This document shows positions 5,279 through 5,309 of a DNA stretch of 5,309 nt, in pieces; position 1 is the stretch's first letter; each line of letters starts with the position of its first letter. The stretch is from an uncultured Eubacterium sp. (GTDB lineage: Bacteria; Bacillota; Clostridia; Lachnospirales; CAG-274). Below the pieces are notes generated by a model that did no database searches, was not told where the DNA came from, and worked only from the letters and a program-made list of their open reading frames with translations. The DNA is taken from positions 1 through 5,309 of the forward strand of contig UQRG01000108.1 in assembly GCA_900543365.1 (NCBI GenBank), written 5' to 3'. A program made the position numbers and the translations under genes.

Positions 5279-5309
5279 GTAAAAAAAATAATTAAAAAAT
5301 CGTGTATCA

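Noticed and set aside
5262..5309. Upstream gene or terminator at the right edge
   Set aside because: The last bases are AT-rich with no open frame, complete hairpin or recognisable motif.

Overview
The window looks like chromosomal DNA from a low-GC Gram-positive anaerobe of the Clostridia (Lachnospiraceae or a related gut lineage; inference). The support is strong AT bias, AGGAGG-type ribosome binding sites, hexamer promoters with TATTAT/TACAAT -10 boxes, lipoproteins with Gram-positive style signal peptides, a DUF4358 protein, a CwlD-like amidase and a paired glgC-glgD operon. No rRNA, tRNA, CRISPR array, transposase, phage gene or integration site is visible.

Layout, left to right. (1) Positions 1-275, minus strand: the N-terminal 90 or so codons of a membrane-anchored N-acetylmuramoyl-L-alanine amidase that runs off the left edge. 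Its well-formed start (ribosome binding site plus ATG at 275) is one base out of frame with the rest. (2) Positions 276-423: no gene, but a weak candidate promoter for the amidase and an intrinsic terminator for the next gene. (3) Positions 424-840, minus strand: an unrecognised, all-helical 138-residue cytoplasmic protein. (4) Positions 841-977: a divergent promoter region with an imperfect inverted repeat. (5) Positions 978-1442, plus strand: a small DUF4358 lipoprotein. (6) Positions 1443-1600: a near-consensus promoter and a short leader with three TATGCC-like repeats. (7) Positions 1601-2653, plus strand: an NMT1/SsuA-like ABC-transporter solute-binding lipoprotein with no transporter partner in view. 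(8) Positions 2654-2796: two strand-specific terminators between converging genes. (9) Positions 2797-5192, minus strand: the operon glgC-glgD for ADP-glucose synthesis, with its promoter at 5232-5261.

How the parts work together. GlgC and GlgD are expected to form one ADP-glucose pyrophosphorylase that commits glucose-1-phosphate to glycogen. glgC comes first and glgD starts two bases after the glgC stop. The operon ends after glgD, so glycogen synthase must be encoded elsewhere. The other genes look like independent single-gene units: two surface lipoproteins, a wall amidase and a coiled-coil protein, each with its own start signals. I do not see convincing evidence of a new multi-gene system. 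The items most worth checking are the amidase frameshift, the unrecognised helical protein, and the leader of the solute-binding lipoprotein gene.
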